Of a stretch of DNA of 41,376 nt, positions 18,421 to 27,191 are shown piece by piece; within the stretch, counting starts at the first letter, position 1, and every line of letters starts with the position of its first letter. The position numbers were made by a program, and so were the translations under genes. Origin of the DNA: Dechloromonas hankyongensis (GTDB lineage Bacteria > Pseudomonadota > Gammaproteobacteria > Burkholderiales > Rhodocyclaceae); NCBI RefSeq assembly GCF_022012295.1, contig NZ_JAKLTN010000010.1, positions 1 to 41,376 of the forward strand. Reading direction: 5' to 3'. The notes under the pieces were generated by a model. It worked only from the letters and a program-made list of their open reading frames with translations. It ran no database searches and was not told the origin of the DNA.

Positions 18421-20472
18421 ATGGACGCCTTTGTCTGGAACGAGCGCTACATGACGGGCGAAGCCCTGGTGGACGATGAGCACCAGGAACTGGTCCGCAT
18501 CATCAACTGGGTCATCGAGCATCAATCGCTGTCCACCGAAAGCACCGATATCGAACGGGTGCTGACCGAGCTGGCCAATTACGCCGTCATGCATTTCGGG
18601 CACGAAGAGGAATTGATGATCCGCGAAGGCTGCGACAAGCGCTTTGTCCAGGCCCATGTCGAAGTGCATCGCGAATTCGCCCGTCAAGTCGGCAAAATGC
18701 TGGAATTCAAAGGTTCACACGCCGATGTCGAATACCTGCTGCGCTTCCTGAGCAGCTGGCTGGCCCATCACATCCTCGGCATCGACCAGGCCATGGCCCG
18801 CCAGGTCCAGCAGATCCGGGCCGGCAAGACGGCAGAAGAGGCTTTCGCCGCCGAGCAGGCCATCCCGCGCGACCCCAACACGGCCAGTCTGCTCGACGCC
18901 ATGAACGCCCTGTTCCGGATGGTCGCCAGCCGCAACGAAGCGCTGGAGGCGGCCAATTCAGGCCTCGAGGCGCAGGTCGTGGCACGCACCCAGGCCATGG
19001 CCGAAACCAACAACCAGCTGCTGATCGAGCAAGGGCGGCTCAGGCTGGCAATGCGCCAAGTCGAAATCACCCAGAAGAAACTACTGGAATCCGAGCAACA
19101 CCGGGCCGAGCTGACCAAGCGCAATATGGAGCAGTTGCTGTCCCAGATCATCGACGGCGACCCGGTGCCCACCTTCGTGATCGACTCCGAGCACCGCGTC
19201 ACCCACTGGAACAAGGCCTGCGCCGTGGTCAGCGGCATACCGAGCAGCGAAATGGTCGGCACCTCGCAGCACTGGCGGGCCTTTTACACGAAAAGCCGAC
19301 CGGTGATGGCCGACCTGATCGTCAATGGCAGTCTGGAAGCGCAGTACGAGGAGTATTACAAGGATCATTTCCGGCGCTCGTCGCTGATCGAGGGCGCCTT
19401 CGAGGGCGAGGCCTATTTTTCGCACCTCAGTTCGGGCGGCCTGTGGCTGGCCTTCACCGCCGCCCCCCTGCGCGATGCCGACGGCAAGCTGATCGGCGCC
19501 ATCGAGACCCTGCAGGACGTGACGGAACGGCGCCGGGCGGAACTGAGCCTGCGCGAGCACCAGAATCACCTGGAAAGCCTGGTCGCCAGCCGCACGGCCC
19601 AGCTGGCCGAGGCCAACACCGAACTCGAGCGCGACCGCCACGAGCTGGAAGTCCTGCTCTCCAAGGTCGAAGAAGCCCAGCAGCAGCTGCTGCAATCGGA
19701 AAAAATGGCCGCCATCGGCCAACTGGCGGCCGGTGTCGCGCACGAGATCAACAACCCGGTCGGCTACGTCAATTCCAACCTGGGTACCCTGAAGACCTAT
19801 ATCGAACGCCTGCTCGCCGTGGTTGCAGCCTACGAAAGCGTCGAAGCCGGCGGCAGCCGCGACGAACTGGAAGCGGCACGGCGCGATGCCGACATCGAAT
19901 TCCTGCGCGAGGATCTGCCCACCCTGATCGCCGAGTCGCGCGACGGCCTGGGGCGGGTGACCAAGATCGTCCAGGACCTCAAGGATTTCTCGCGCATCGA
20001 CCAGGCGGAGCACCAGTCCGCCGACCTCAATGCGGCCCTCGAGAGCACCCTCAACGTGGTCTGGAACGAGCTGAAGTACAAGGCGGAAGTGGTTCGCGAA
20101 CTGGGCGACATTCCCGAAGTGCAATGCGTGCCGGCGCAGATCAACCAGGTCTTCATGAATCTGCTGGTCAATGCCGCGCAGGCCATACCGACCATGGGGC
20201 GCATCACCATCCGCTCCGGCCTCGAACACGAGCACGTGTGGTTCGAAGTGGCCGATACCGGGACCGGCATCCCCGAGCATGTGCGCAAACGCATCTTCGA
20301 ACCCTTCTTCACCACCAAGCCGGTCGGCAAGGGAACCGGCCTCGGCCTGTCCATTTCCTACGACATCATCGTCAAGAAACACGGCGGCCGCTTCGATGTG
20401 ACCAGCGAGCCGGGCAAGGGAACGTGCTTCCGCATCTGGCTGCCGCTGGTCCGGCCGGCGGCGACGGCTTGA
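18421..20472 (+). CDS. Hemerythrin-PAS sensor histidine kinase
   Basis: Cytoplasmic kinase of 683 residues. Residues 1-130 are a bacteriohemerythrin with a full di-iron ligand set: His21, His58, Glu62, His79, His83, His117 and Asp122. Such domains bind oxygen, so an oxygen or redox input is likely. A coiled coil follows (about 155-230), then a PAS domain (about 235-370), another coiled coil, an H box [11 protein letters not shown] with His441, and a HATPase with [16 protein letters not shown] and [10 protein letters not shown] strong GGGGAGGAG ribosome site (18406-18414) lies inside the end of the ATPase gene, 3 bp separating the genes. No receiver follows, so it must phosphorylate one of the receivers encoded upstream or elsewhere. 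It is the last gene of the cluster. Confidence 0.93.
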   Translation: MDAFVWNERYMTGEALVDDEHQELVRIINWVIEHQSLSTESTDIERVLTELANYAVMHFGHEEELMIREGCDKRFVQAHVEVHREFARQVGKMLEFKGSHADVEYLLRFLSSWLAHHILGIDQAMARQVQQIRAGKTAEEAFAAEQAIPRDPNTASLLDAMNALFRMVASRNEALEAANSGLEAQVVARTQAMAETNNQLLIEQGRLRLAMRQVEITQKKLLESEQHRAELTKRNMEQLLSQIIDGDPVPTFVIDSEHRVTHWNKACAVVSGIPSSEMVGTSQHWRAFYTKSRPVMADLIVNGSLEAQYEEYYKDHFRRSSLIEGAFEGEAYFSHLSSGGLWLAFTAAPLRDADGKLIGAIETLQDVTERRRAELSLREHQNHLESLVASRTAQLAEANTELERDRHELEVLLSKVEEAQQQLLQSEKMAAIGQLAAGVAHEINNPVGYVNSNLGTLKTYIERLLAVVAAYESVEAGGSRDELEAARRDADIEFLREDLPTLIAESRDGLGRVTKIVQDLKDFSRIDQAEHQSADLNAALESTLNVVWNELKYKAEVVRELGDIPEVQCVPAQINQVFMNLLVNAAQAIPTMGRITIRSGLEHEHVWFEVADTGTGIPEHVRKRIFEPFFTTKPVGKGTGLGLSISYDIIVKKHGGRFDVTSEPGKGTCFRIWLPLVRPAATA

Positions 20473-20480
20473 ACTAAGCC

Positions 20481-20505
20481 GCTTGGCGGCCGTCAGGCCG
20501 CCAGC
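20481..20505. terminator. Hairpin between convergent transcription units
   Basis: A strong stem, GGCGGCC (20485-20491) with GGCCGCC (20496-20502) and a GTCA loop, is extended by GCT/AGC with one bulged base. It lies 9 bp after the kinase stop and covers the last codons of the convergent thioesterase. There is no good U-tract on either strand, so it may be a bidirectional or partial terminator. Confidence 0.45.
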
Positions 20506-20948
20506 TTGATCACCGCGATGGGCGCCGTGGCGCTGGCCAATAGCGTACCGGCCGCATCGCACAGCGTGGCGCGGGCATTGATCAGGGTCCGCCCGGCTTT
20601 CTCCAGTTCCGCATCGACGACCAGTTCGCCAGCCAGGGCCGGACGGAAATAATTGGTCGTCTGGGACACGGTGGCGACGGTCGAATCGGCCGCCACCCGC
20701 GAGAAGGCGGCGAAGGTCATGCCGAAATCAAGCAGGGCCGACACGATGCCGCCCTGCACCACGCCGTTGCCCTGCGTAAAGCCGGCACCGACGGAGAAGG
20801 CCATCTGCACGCCCCCGTCGCGCGCCGAGAGCAGACGTGTGCCAAGGGCGATGGCGAGTGGATTGGTTGTTACCGGCAGATCGCTCAATCCGTCGGCGAT
20901 GGCTTGGCGGACCAGGGCGCGTTCCGGATGTTCGCCGGAGGCACTCAT
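20493..20948 (-). CDS. PaaI-family hotdog thioesterase
   Basis: Protein of 151 residues with a single hotdog fold of the PaaI/YdiI type, expected to hydrolyse acyl-CoA thioesters (often aryl- or phenylacetyl-CoA) in the cytoplasm. The central helix motif reads [15 protein letters not shown], matching the family HGGxxxxLxD pattern with Gln in place of the first His. The segment TNYFRPA is the usual following strand. It starts inside the stop of argD (ATGA, 20945-20948), so the two are co-transcribed. The link between an ornithine-pathway aminotransferase and a thioesterase is not obvious. The substrate is unknown. Confidence 0.82.
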   Translation of the reverse strand: MSASGEHPERALVRQAIADGLSDLPVTTNPLAIALGTRLLSARDGGVQMAFSVGAGFTQGNGVVQGGIVSALLDFGMTFAAFSRVAADSTVATVSQTTNYFRPALAGELVVDAELEKAGRTLINARATLCDAAGTLLASATAPIAVIKLAA

Positions 20949-22126
20949 TTCTTCAGCAGCCCGTCGAGCAGGTCGATCATCTGGTCGATTTCCGCGTTGC
21001 TGACGTTGAGCGCCGGCATGAAGCGCAGCAGGTTGGGGCGCGGCGCATTGAGCAGCAGGCCGGTCGGCGCCAGTTCCAGGCCGCGGCGGACGATGTCCGG
21101 GCCGCGCTCATCGTCGAGGATCAGGGCGCGCAACAGGCCGGCGCCGCGCTCGCCGTTCAGGCCATGGGCTTCCGACAATTGGCGCAGGCGCCGGGCGAGG
21201 TATTGGCCACGGGCTTCCACCTCGGCCAGGAAACCGGGCGCCAGCATGCGCCGGATGACCGCCAGGCCGACCGCCGTCATCAGCGGGTTGCCGTTGTAGG
21301 TGCCGCCCTGGTCGCCCGGGACGAAGCAGCAGATGGCTTCCTTGGCGAGCAGCGCCGCGAGCGGCACGCCGCCGCCGATGCCCTTGCCCAGGGTCATGAT
21401 GTCCGGGGCGATGCCGGCGTGTTCATGGGCGAACAGCTTGCCGGTGCGCCCGACACCGGTCTGCACCTCGTCGACGATGAGCAGGATGCCGCGCTGTTCG
21501 GTCAGCTCGCGCAGGGCTTTCAGGAATTCCACATCGGCCGGGATCACCCCGCCCTCGCCCTGCACCGGTTCGAGCATGACGGCGACGGTCTGCGGGCCGA
21601 TCAGCGCCTCGACCGACGCGAGGTCGTTATAGACGGCCTTCGGGAAGCCGGTTACCTGCGGCGCGAAGATGGTGTCCCAGCCGGCCTTGCCGGAGGCCGA
21701 CATGGTGGCCAGGGTACGGCCATGGAAGGAATGGCCGAAGGTGATGATCTCGAAGGCGCCATTGCGGTTGAGCTGCCCCCACTTGCGGGCGAGCTTGATC
21801 GCCCCTTCGTTGGCCTCGGCCCCGGTATTGGCGAAAAAGACACGGTCGAAACAGGAGTTGTCGGTGAGCAGGCCGGCCAGCTCGACCATCGGGCCGTTGT
21901 AGAAGGCCGGGCTGGGATTGAGCAGCTTGCCGGCCTGCGCGGTCAGCGCGGCGGTGATTTCCGGCGGGCAATGGCCGAGGCAGTTCACCGCCCAGCCCTG
22001 GATGAAATCGAGATAGCGCTTGCCCTGGTGGTCGTAGAGCCAGGAACCTTCGCCGCGCTCGAAGACGAGCTCCGGCCGGCTGGTGATGGTCATCAGGGAA
22101 TCTGTACTGGCAGCGTGGTATTGCAT
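20945..22126 (-). CDS. argD: Acetylornithine aminotransferase
   Basis: PLP-dependent class III aminotransferase of 393 residues that would convert N-acetylglutamate semialdehyde and glutamate to N-acetylornithine in arginine synthesis; ArgD enzymes often also act on succinyldiaminopimelate. Visible motifs are [16 protein letters not shown], the DEVQTG loop and the PLP lysine Lys248 in TLGKGIGGG. The N-terminus (SLM, then ITSRPELVF) fits betaproteobacterial ArgD as I remember it, supporting the start at 22126; GGAAAA lies upstream. It is divergent from the chemoreceptor gene, and the exact 16-bp palindrome sits 96 bp before its start. A related omega-aminotransferase role cannot be excluded. 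Confidence 0.85.
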   Translation of the reverse strand: MQYHAASTDSLMTITSRPELVFERGEGSWLYDHQGKRYLDFIQGWAVNCLGHCPPEITAALTAQAGKLLNPSPAFYNGPMVELAGLLTDNSCFDRVFFANTGAEANEGAIKLARKWGQLNRNGAFEIITFGHSFHGRTLATMSASGKAGWDTIFAPQVTGFPKAVYNDLASVEALIGPQTVAVMLEPVQGEGGVIPADVEFLKALRELTEQRGILLIVDEVQTGVGRTGKLFAHEHAGIAPDIMTLGKGIGGGVPLAALLAKEAICCFVPGDQGGTYNGNPLMTAVGLAVIRRMLAPGFLAEVEARGQYLARRLRQLSEAHGLNGERGAGLLRALILDDERGPDIVRRGLELAPTGLLLNAPRPNLLRFMPALNVSNAEIDQMIDLLDGLLKK

Positions 22127-22204
22127 GGTCGATTTTCCGTGGAATGAAGCGGCAAGGGTAAAGGCGCGATGTTACCGAATTACGCAAGCCTGCGTCAGAA
22201 GCGC

Positions 22205-22233
22205 TTGCCACGGCCACACATCGCTAATATATT
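22205..22233 (+). promoter_or_regulatory. Predicted sigma-70 promoter of the chemoreceptor gene
   Basis: TTGCCA (22205-22210), a 17-bp spacer and TATATT (22228-22233) match sigma-70 at 5 of 6 bases in each box. Transcription would start near 22240, giving a leader of about 95 bases before the ATG at 22334. The -10 box lies within the exact palindrome at 22222-22237, so binding there should block RNA polymerase. Confidence 0.6.
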
Positions 22234-22237
22234 AGCG
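22222..22237. promoter_or_regulatory. Exact 16-bp palindromic operator CGCTAATATATTAGCG
   Basis: A perfect 16-bp palindrome overlaps the -10 box of the predicted chemoreceptor promoter. Variants occur at 22299-22314 (11 of 16 identical) and on both sides of the -10 box of the hpaG1 promoter (13 and 12 of 16). Size and symmetry suit a MarR-family dimer such as HpaR, but the protein that binds it is not encoded here. Confidence 0.65.
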
Positions 22238-22298
22238 GAAAATCCGGATCGACCGGCTGCCCGAGGCAACCGGCCCTTCCGGAAAAAAATAGACAAAT

Positions 22299-22314
22299 AA
22301 TTAACATATTAGCA
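22299..22314. promoter_or_regulatory. Second, weaker palindrome copy before the chemoreceptor gene
   Basis: The sequence matches the palindrome at 22222-22237 at 11 of 16 positions, with an intact right half (ATATTAGC). It lies in the predicted leader, 20 bp before the chemoreceptor ATG and 77 bp centre to centre from the strong site. It may be an auxiliary operator. Confidence 0.45.
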
Positions 22315-22333
22315 ATCAAAAGGAGGAGAGCGC

Positions 22334-23944
22334 ATGTCCATTGGACAGAAATTCCTGTTGTTGATCGGCCTGGCGATCATCGGCCCCCTGACCGTCGGCA
22401 TCCTGGGCATGGCCGAAATGTGGCAGATGGACGAGGGGCAGGCCTTCACCAATACCCGGATCATTCCCGGCATCCGCATGGTGCACAAGATCGAGAGCGA
22501 CTTCCAGGACATTCAGGTCGCCCTGCTCTACCACATCCTGAGCCCTGAAAAAGAGCGCATGGCGGAACTGGAAAAGACGATCGCCGAGTTGCGCCGTTCC
22601 CAGAAGGAAACCTTCGCCGGCTACGAGAGCTACATCACCGACGAAGAGGACCGCAAGCTGCGCGACACCAGCGCCCGGCTGATGGAAGAGTACTTCTACA
22701 TGGTCGACAACATCATCCCCCTCTCCCAGTCCAACATCGACGAACCGGCGCGCACCCTGGCCGAAGAAAACAAGGAGATGATCGACCAGCTCATCGCCAA
22801 CATCGGCCAGCACGTCCAGTACAAGGAAAGCCAGGCCCGGGCTCACGGCGAGGCGGCGCACACTGCCTACACGCTGGGCACGCGGCTGATGACCGGGGTC
22901 ATCCTGCTCGGCGTCGTCTCCTGCGGCCTGCTCGGCTACCGGCTGTACCGCAGCGTCACCGGCTCGCTGAAGGCGATGCTGACCACCTTCGAGCAGATCG
23001 GCCGCGAACTCGATTTCACCGTCCGCCTGCCGGCCGACTCCAGCGACGAGATCGGCCACACCCAGCGCGCCCTGAACGGCCTGCTCGAAAAGCTGCAGGC
23101 CAGCTTCCGGCAGATCTGCACGATGACCACGCAGCTGACCTCGGCGGCCGAACGCATGGCCGGCAACTCGAACCAGATGTCCGCCGCCTCGACCCGGCAG
23201 AGCGAAGCGGCGAGCAGCATCGCCGACACTGTGCAGGAACTGGCCATCTCCGCCGAGCGCGCCGCCGACAGCGCCGAAACCGCCCGCCAGCTGTCCGAGG
23301 AGTCGTTGGCCAAGGCCCGCGAGTCGGCCCGGGTCATCCGCGAAACAGTCGGCGACATCAACGGCATCGCCGAGACGGTGGCCGTGTCATCCACCCAGGT
23401 AAAGCGCCTCGATGAAAGCAGCACGCGCATCGACGCCGTCGTCTCGGTGATCAAGGACGTTGCCGAACAGACCAACCTGCTCGCCCTCAACGCTGCCATC
23501 GAAGCCGCCCGCGCCGGCGAACAGGGGCGCGGCTTCGCCGTGGTCGCCGACGAGGTACGCAAACTGGCCGAACGCACCGCCCATTCGACCCACGAAATCT
23601 GGACCAATATTTTGCAGATGCACGACACCGCCCAGGAAACGGTCGAAGGCATCCAGGCCATGGTCGGCAAGGTCGAAACCGGCGTCTCCCGCGCCAATCA
23701 GGCCGACCGCGAAATGCAGCAGGTTGGCACCAGCACGCAGTCGATCGCCAGCATGGTGGCCGAGATCGCCGCTGCCGTGTCGCGCCAGAAGGATGGCAAC
23801 CAGGGCATCGCCGAACAGATCGCCGGCATCGCCGACATGTCGCGCCAGAACAATCGGGCCGCCGAAAACAGCGCGCAGACTGCTGGCGAACTGGCCCGCC
23901 TGGCCCGCGAGATGGAAAGCGCCGTCATGGCCTACCGGGTGTAA
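22334..23944 (+). CDS. Methyl-accepting chemotaxis protein
   Basis: Transmembrane chemoreceptor of 536 residues that would signal through CheW/CheA. A membrane helix lies at about 7-29, a helical periplasmic ligand domain of four-helix-bundle type at about 30-187, a second helix at about 188-208, HAMP at about 209-262, then the signalling coiled coil. The conserved hairpin tip ([19 protein letters not shown]) is at about 378-396. There is no C-terminal NWETF-like CheR/CheB tether. AGGAGGAG lies 5 bases before the ATG. Upstream palindromes shared with the hpa operon suggest that the receptor responds to aromatic acids or is induced by them. No che genes are nearby. A small gene follows after 4 bp. 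Confidence 0.92.
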   Translation: MSIGQKFLLLIGLAIIGPLTVGILGMAEMWQMDEGQAFTNTRIIPGIRMVHKIESDFQDIQVALLYHILSPEKERMAELEKTIAELRRSQKETFAGYESYITDEEDRKLRDTSARLMEEYFYMVDNIIPLSQSNIDEPARTLAEENKEMIDQLIANIGQHVQYKESQARAHGEAAHTAYTLGTRLMTGVILLGVVSCGLLGYRLYRSVTGSLKAMLTTFEQIGRELDFTVRLPADSSDEIGHTQRALNGLLEKLQASFRQICTMTTQLTSAAERMAGNSNQMSAASTRQSEAASSIADTVQELAISAERAADSAETARQLSEESLAKARESARVIRETVGDINGIAETVAVSSTQVKRLDESSTRIDAVVSVIKDVAEQTNLLALNAAIEAARAGEQGRGFAVVADEVRKLAERTAHSTHEIWTNILQMHDTAQETVEGIQAMVGKVETGVSRANQADREMQQVGTSTQSIASMVAEIAAAVSRQKDGNQGIAEQIAGIADMSRQNNRAAENSAQTAGELARLAREMESAVMAYRV

Positions 23945-23948
23945 GGTC

Positions 23949-24224
23949 ATGCCCGAAAATTTCGAGCGCCTAGTGCAACTGGCACCCGGCGACGGGCCGG
24001 GCTTCGTCCGTCTGCGCCATGCCCTGATCACCGAACTGATCGCACACCCCTCGGTCAACGCCGGTAGCCTCACCGCCCTGCAGCGCGAAATCGACTGCCG
24101 CCGGGCAACGGCCCTGGCGCCCGAACAGGCGATGGTGGTCGTGATGCAGTTGCTGGAGGAACGGATCACCGAGCTGAAGGTGCTGACCGAAAAACTGGCG
24201 CAACTGAATGTCGCCCCGACTTGA
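23949..24224 (+). CDS. Small protein of unknown function downstream of chemoreceptor
   Basis: Reading frame of 91 residues beginning 4 bp after the chemoreceptor stop. The composition is soluble and mostly helical, with a C-terminal amphipathic helix (about 60-85) and no signal peptide, Cys or recognised motif. Tight spacing suggests co-transcription with the receptor, so an accessory role is possible. No strong ribosome site is visible (AAGG lies within the receptor's last codons). I do not recognise a family. Confidence 0.6.
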   Translation: MPENFERLVQLAPGDGPGFVRLRHALITELIAHPSVNAGSLTALQREIDCRRATALAPEQAMVVVMQLLEERITELKVLTEKLAQLNVAPT

Positions 24225-24333
24225 GCGGACAGCTTGGATAGAATCCCGGGTGTGACCAACGGGCGGCAGCAAGCGGGCCGCTGCTGGAAACGCACCCGGC
24301 CGACAGGCCAGCGGGACGACAGGAGGGAATCTC

Positions 24334-24900
24334 ATGAAGACACTGGCCGGAAAGATCGTCTGCGGGCTGCTCGCCCTCCAGGCGCTGTTCGCCCTGCCCG
24401 CGCAGGCCTGGGACATGCGCGGCGAAAAGACGCTGCTCATCGAACCGCGCGCCGGCAGCCCGCTGCGCCTGGGAACGATAGTCTTCACGCCGGCGGGTGG
24501 GCTGACGCGCTTCGAGATCAAACTCGACCATCACGTGTTCACGGACTATTTCCTGTCGATGAAGGAATTCAAGTGCATCGACGGGCCGACCGAGATCCAG
24601 TGCCATGTGCCCTATCCTTACGCCAATCCGCGCACGGTCAGCGCGACCGATCTGCGCTGGCTCGAACACGAGCTGCTGTTCCTGTTCAAGGCGCAGAAGG
24701 AATTCGGGGCCAAACTGTGGAATGGCCTCTATTACAGCCTGCAACTGACCGACGGCGGTTTGGTCGGCACACCGGAGGCCGTGGATCTGACCCTGATCGG
24801 CGCCCCGCCCGCCGACCTCACGACGCCGCCTTACGGACCGGCCGATCGTTCGGAGATAGCCCCGGAAACGCGCTGGTTCCCGCGGCTGCTGATCCGCTGA
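24334..24900 (+). CDS. Exported protein of unknown function
   Basis: Protein of 188 residues with a clear Sec signal peptide (Lys at 3 and 7, hydrophobic core, cleavage after AQA near residue 25). The mature part has two cysteines (in EFKCID and IQCHVP) that could form a disulfide, and no membrane anchor or lipobox. AGGAGGG precedes the ATG. It stands alone: the preceding gap of 109 bp could hold a promoter, and the next gene is convergent. I do not recognise a family; it is likely periplasmic. Confidence 0.75.
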   Translation: MKTLAGKIVCGLLALQALFALPAQAWDMRGEKTLLIEPRAGSPLRLGTIVFTPAGGLTRFEIKLDHHVFTDYFLSMKEFKCIDGPTEIQCHVPYPYANPRTVSATDLRWLEHELLFLFKAQKEFGAKLWNGLYYSLQLTDGGLVGTPEAVDLTLIGAPPADLTTPPYGPADRSEIAPETRWFPRLLIR

Positions 24901-24915
24901 GGGCGCTTCGACCCT

Positions 24916-25776
24916 TCAGCCTGCCCGCGACAACCATTCACGCGGCGACATCCCCAGCCGTGCCGTGAAGGCACGCGATAGCGCCGAAGGCGTCGCATAG
25001 CCGAGTTCTTCGGCCAGCATCTTGATCGGCCGCCCTTCGCGCAGCCGGCTCTGGGCCAGCGCAATGCGCCAACCGGTCAGGTAATCGGCCGGGGTTTGGC
25101 CGACCAATTCGCGAAAAGTATTAGCGTATCCCGTACGCGACATGCCGGCGAGCTTGGCCATGCTGTCCAGCGTCCACCGTTCGCCGGGGCTGTCGTGCAT
25201 GGCCACCAACGCACGCGCCAGGCGCGGCTCCGAAAGCCCGGTGATAAGGCCGGGCAGCACGCCCGCCTGTTGCGGATGGTCGAGCAGCCAGCGCAACAAC
25301 TGGATGACGACCACCTCGAACAGCCGGTTGGCCAGCAGCCGCTGGCCGCAGCGCACGCGGTCGGTTTCGGAGAACAACAGCTCAAGGGCCAAATCCAGCC
25401 CCGGCACCTGTGCCAGCGGCAGCGCGATCAAGGGCGGCAAGGCCCGGGCCAGGGGATTTTCCGCGCCGCCGGCGAAGCGAAGCCGGGCGCAGGTGAAATC
25501 GGAGCCTTCCGCCGGCGGGTTGTGGAAACAGTGGGTGACAGGACGCGGGTAGAACAGCAGCGTCGGCTGGTCGAAGTGCATAGCCCTGGGCACATCGCGG
25601 GCGCCCGGGTGGCGCACCTCGAGCCGGCCTCGGCGCAAGACGTGCAAATAGCCGTGGCCTTCGCTGGCGTCGAAGCGGCTGATCCCGCACAGCGGGCCGG
25701 AATAATGCAGCTGGGCTTCGACCCGGAAACGCTCGAGGATGCCGGAGAGTCGATCGACAGGAGTGGCGGCTTGCAT
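24916..25776 (-). CDS. AraC-family regulator with cupin-type sensor domain
   Basis: Transcription regulator of 286 residues from the chosen start. The N-terminal half resembles the Cupin_6 ligand domain (DRLSGILERF opening). The C-terminal 100 residues hold two helix-turn-helix motifs, the second within EELGYATPSALSRAF, and end with the usual GMSPREW. The frame is open to 25824, but that longer start would place an inverted repeat (25797-25816) inside the gene; a start at 25776 leaves it in the divergent promoter region and puts the conserved DRLSGILERF near the N-terminus. Neither start has a good ribosome site. It is divergent from an exported protein and a redoxin and probably controls them or itself. 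Confidence 0.82.
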   Translation of the reverse strand: MQAATPVDRLSGILERFRVEAQLHYSGPLCGISRFDASEGHGYLHVLRRGRLEVRHPGARDVPRAMHFDQPTLLFYPRPVTHCFHNPPAEGSDFTCARLRFAGGAENPLARALPPLIALPLAQVPGLDLALELLFSETDRVRCGQRLLANRLFEVVVIQLLRWLLDHPQQAGVLPGLITGLSEPRLARALVAMHDSPGERWTLDSMAKLAGMSRTGYANTFRELVGQTPADYLTGWRIALAQSRLREGRPIKMLAEELGYATPSALSRAFTARLGMSPREWLSRAG

Positions 25777-25796
25777 TTGGACGAATTGGCATGTTT

Positions 25797-25816
25797 TGTG
25801 GACTGATTGATCCACA
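25797..25816. promoter_or_regulatory. Inverted repeat between AraC-type regulator and exported-protein gene
   Basis: TGTGGA (25797-25802) and TCCACA (25811-25816) are exact inverted copies separated by 8 bp. They lie about 20 bp before the preferred regulator start and 60 bp before the divergent gene. AraC-family proteins more often use direct repeats, so assignment to this regulator is tentative. Confidence 0.4.
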
Positions 25817-25875
25817 TCATACATCCGGCACGCCCATACTGCTCCTACCTGATCACGCCATAGAAAGGGCAGACC

Positions 25876-26628
25876 ATGAAAACGCTGAAGTCATCCTCCC
25901 TCCTCGCCGTACTGTTGGCAAGCTTTGCCGGCGGGGCAGCCGCCCACGACACGGGCCACCACAGCGGCATTGCCAGCCAGCCGAACAAGGCCGTCAAGGC
26001 GCCCTTCGACATCGTCCATTCCAGGATTTCGACCGAAGGCAACATCGCCGTCTTCCACATGGCCGTTTCCGGCAAGGCCGGCGCTAGCCGCCCCGCCAAA
26101 TCGGGAAAGCTGGCCGGCAGTTCGGTGTTCTCATATGTCTGGCCGACCACCCTGGACCCGGCGGTGATCGGTTTCGAAGCCAAGGCCGGCATTCTTGCCT
26201 TCGCAGTCACCTCCCACCCCGACTTCGACGACACGCCATTGTTCGATGAAAACGGCGACGGGAAGCTGGACAACGACGGCGACCTCTGGCACTCGCACTG
26301 GGTGGTCCTGCAGCCCGACCCTACCTGCGGCAAGGATGCCCTGAAGGTGGCGGACATCCCCGCAGGCACCAAGCCGCGCCTGCCCAAGACCTGGCCCGGA
26401 CTGCCCATCCTGATCGACAGCCCAGGCTGGACGCCGACCTTCAGAAAAAGCACGGTCGAAGTGCGCGTGCCCTTCGACGACCTCGGCGCCATCGAGGCGG
26501 GAGCTTTCGACGGCGTGACCGCCGCCCTGCGCGTCAACGCCAGCCTGCACAATCCGCTGCTGTGCGTCGCCAATGTATTCAAGGTGGCGTCGGGAGAACT
26601 GTCGCTGCCCGGCAAGGTCAACAAATGA
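25876..26628 (+). CDS. Exported protein with EF-hand-like Asp loop, function unknown
   Basis: Protein of 250 residues with a Sec signal peptide (cleavage after GGAAA, near residue 23). The mature N-terminus is His-rich (HDTGHH). A calcium-loop-like stretch, DENGDGKLD, occupies 124-132. Two cysteines (Cys151 and one near 241) could form a disulfide. It has no membrane anchor and is probably periplasmic. A thioredoxin-like gene follows after 49 bp and an AraC regulator is divergent, so the three look like a small regulated unit. A metal- or peroxide-related role would fit the His-rich start and redoxin neighbour, but this is a guess. I do not recognise the family. Confidence 0.8.
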   Translation: MKTLKSSSLLAVLLASFAGGAAAHDTGHHSGIASQPNKAVKAPFDIVHSRISTEGNIAVFHMAVSGKAGASRPAKSGKLAGSSVFSYVWPTTLDPAVIGFEAKAGILAFAVTSHPDFDDTPLFDENGDGKLDNDGDLWHSHWVVLQPDPTCGKDALKVADIPAGTKPRLPKTWPGLPILIDSPGWTPTFRKSTVEVRVPFDDLGAIEAGAFDGVTAALRVNASLHNPLLCVANVFKVASGELSLPGKVNK

Positions 26629-26677
26629 CGTTTGCTTCGCCCGCCGTCGTCCGCCACCTAACCGGGACCTGAACGCC

Positions 26678-27148
26678 ATGTTTCCTGAAATCGAAGCCAG
26701 CGACTGGATCAATACCGACACGCCGCCCAGTCTCGCCTCCTTGCGCGGCAAGGTGGTGGTCGTCGCCGTCTTCCAGATGCTGTGCCCGGGCTGCGCCGGG
26801 TCCAGCCTGCCCCAGGCGCGCAATGTGCACTCGATGTTTTCCCGGGAGGACCTGATCGTCATCGGCCTGCACAGCGTATTCGAGCACCACCAGGTGATGA
26901 CGCCCGATGCGCTGCAGGTGTTTGTTAAGGAGTACCGGCTGCACTTCCCGATTGCCATCGACCGTCCCGTACCCGGCTCATCGGTGCCTGCGACCATGCG
27001 GCAGTGGCGACTGGAAGGGACGCCAACCCTGATGGTCTTTGCTCGCGACGGCGAACTGGCGCTGCAGCATTTCGGGCACCTCGACGACTTGCGCCTGGGT
27101 GCCGTGCTGGGCGAACTGATCGCCTCCCGCCCGGCGCCGGACGGGTAA
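26678..27148 (+). CDS. Thioredoxin/peroxiredoxin-like protein
   Basis: Protein of 156 residues with a thioredoxin fold of the TlpA/AhpC-TSA type. The redox motif is CPGC (36-39), after the strand VVVVAVFQML. The cis-proline strand appears as EGTPTLMVFA. It has no signal peptide or membrane helix, so it is probably cytoplasmic, unlike TlpA. The start at 26678 precedes the conserved fold; upstream in-frame codons overlap the previous gene. It is likely co-transcribed with the exported protein before it. It may reduce disulfides or peroxides; the substrate is unknown. Confidence 0.82.
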   Translation: MFPEIEASDWINTDTPPSLASLRGKVVVVAVFQMLCPGCAGSSLPQARNVHSMFSREDLIVIGLHSVFEHHQVMTPDALQVFVKEYRLHFPIAIDRPVPGSSVPATMRQWRLEGTPTLMVFARDGELALQHFGHLDDLRLGAVLGELIASRPAPDG

Positions 27149-27191
27149 GCGTTTTACCGCTTGCGCCCCACTTCGCCTGCGCCTCGACGCA

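Noticed and set aside
25123..25130. TATTAGCG half-site inside the AraC gene
   Set aside because: Only one half matches the palindrome and it lies within coding sequence, so chance is the simplest explanation.
27149..27191. Possible terminator between the redoxin and GlcG genes
   Set aside because: Only a 5-bp AAGCG/CGCTT stem with an AT loop is present, too weak to call.
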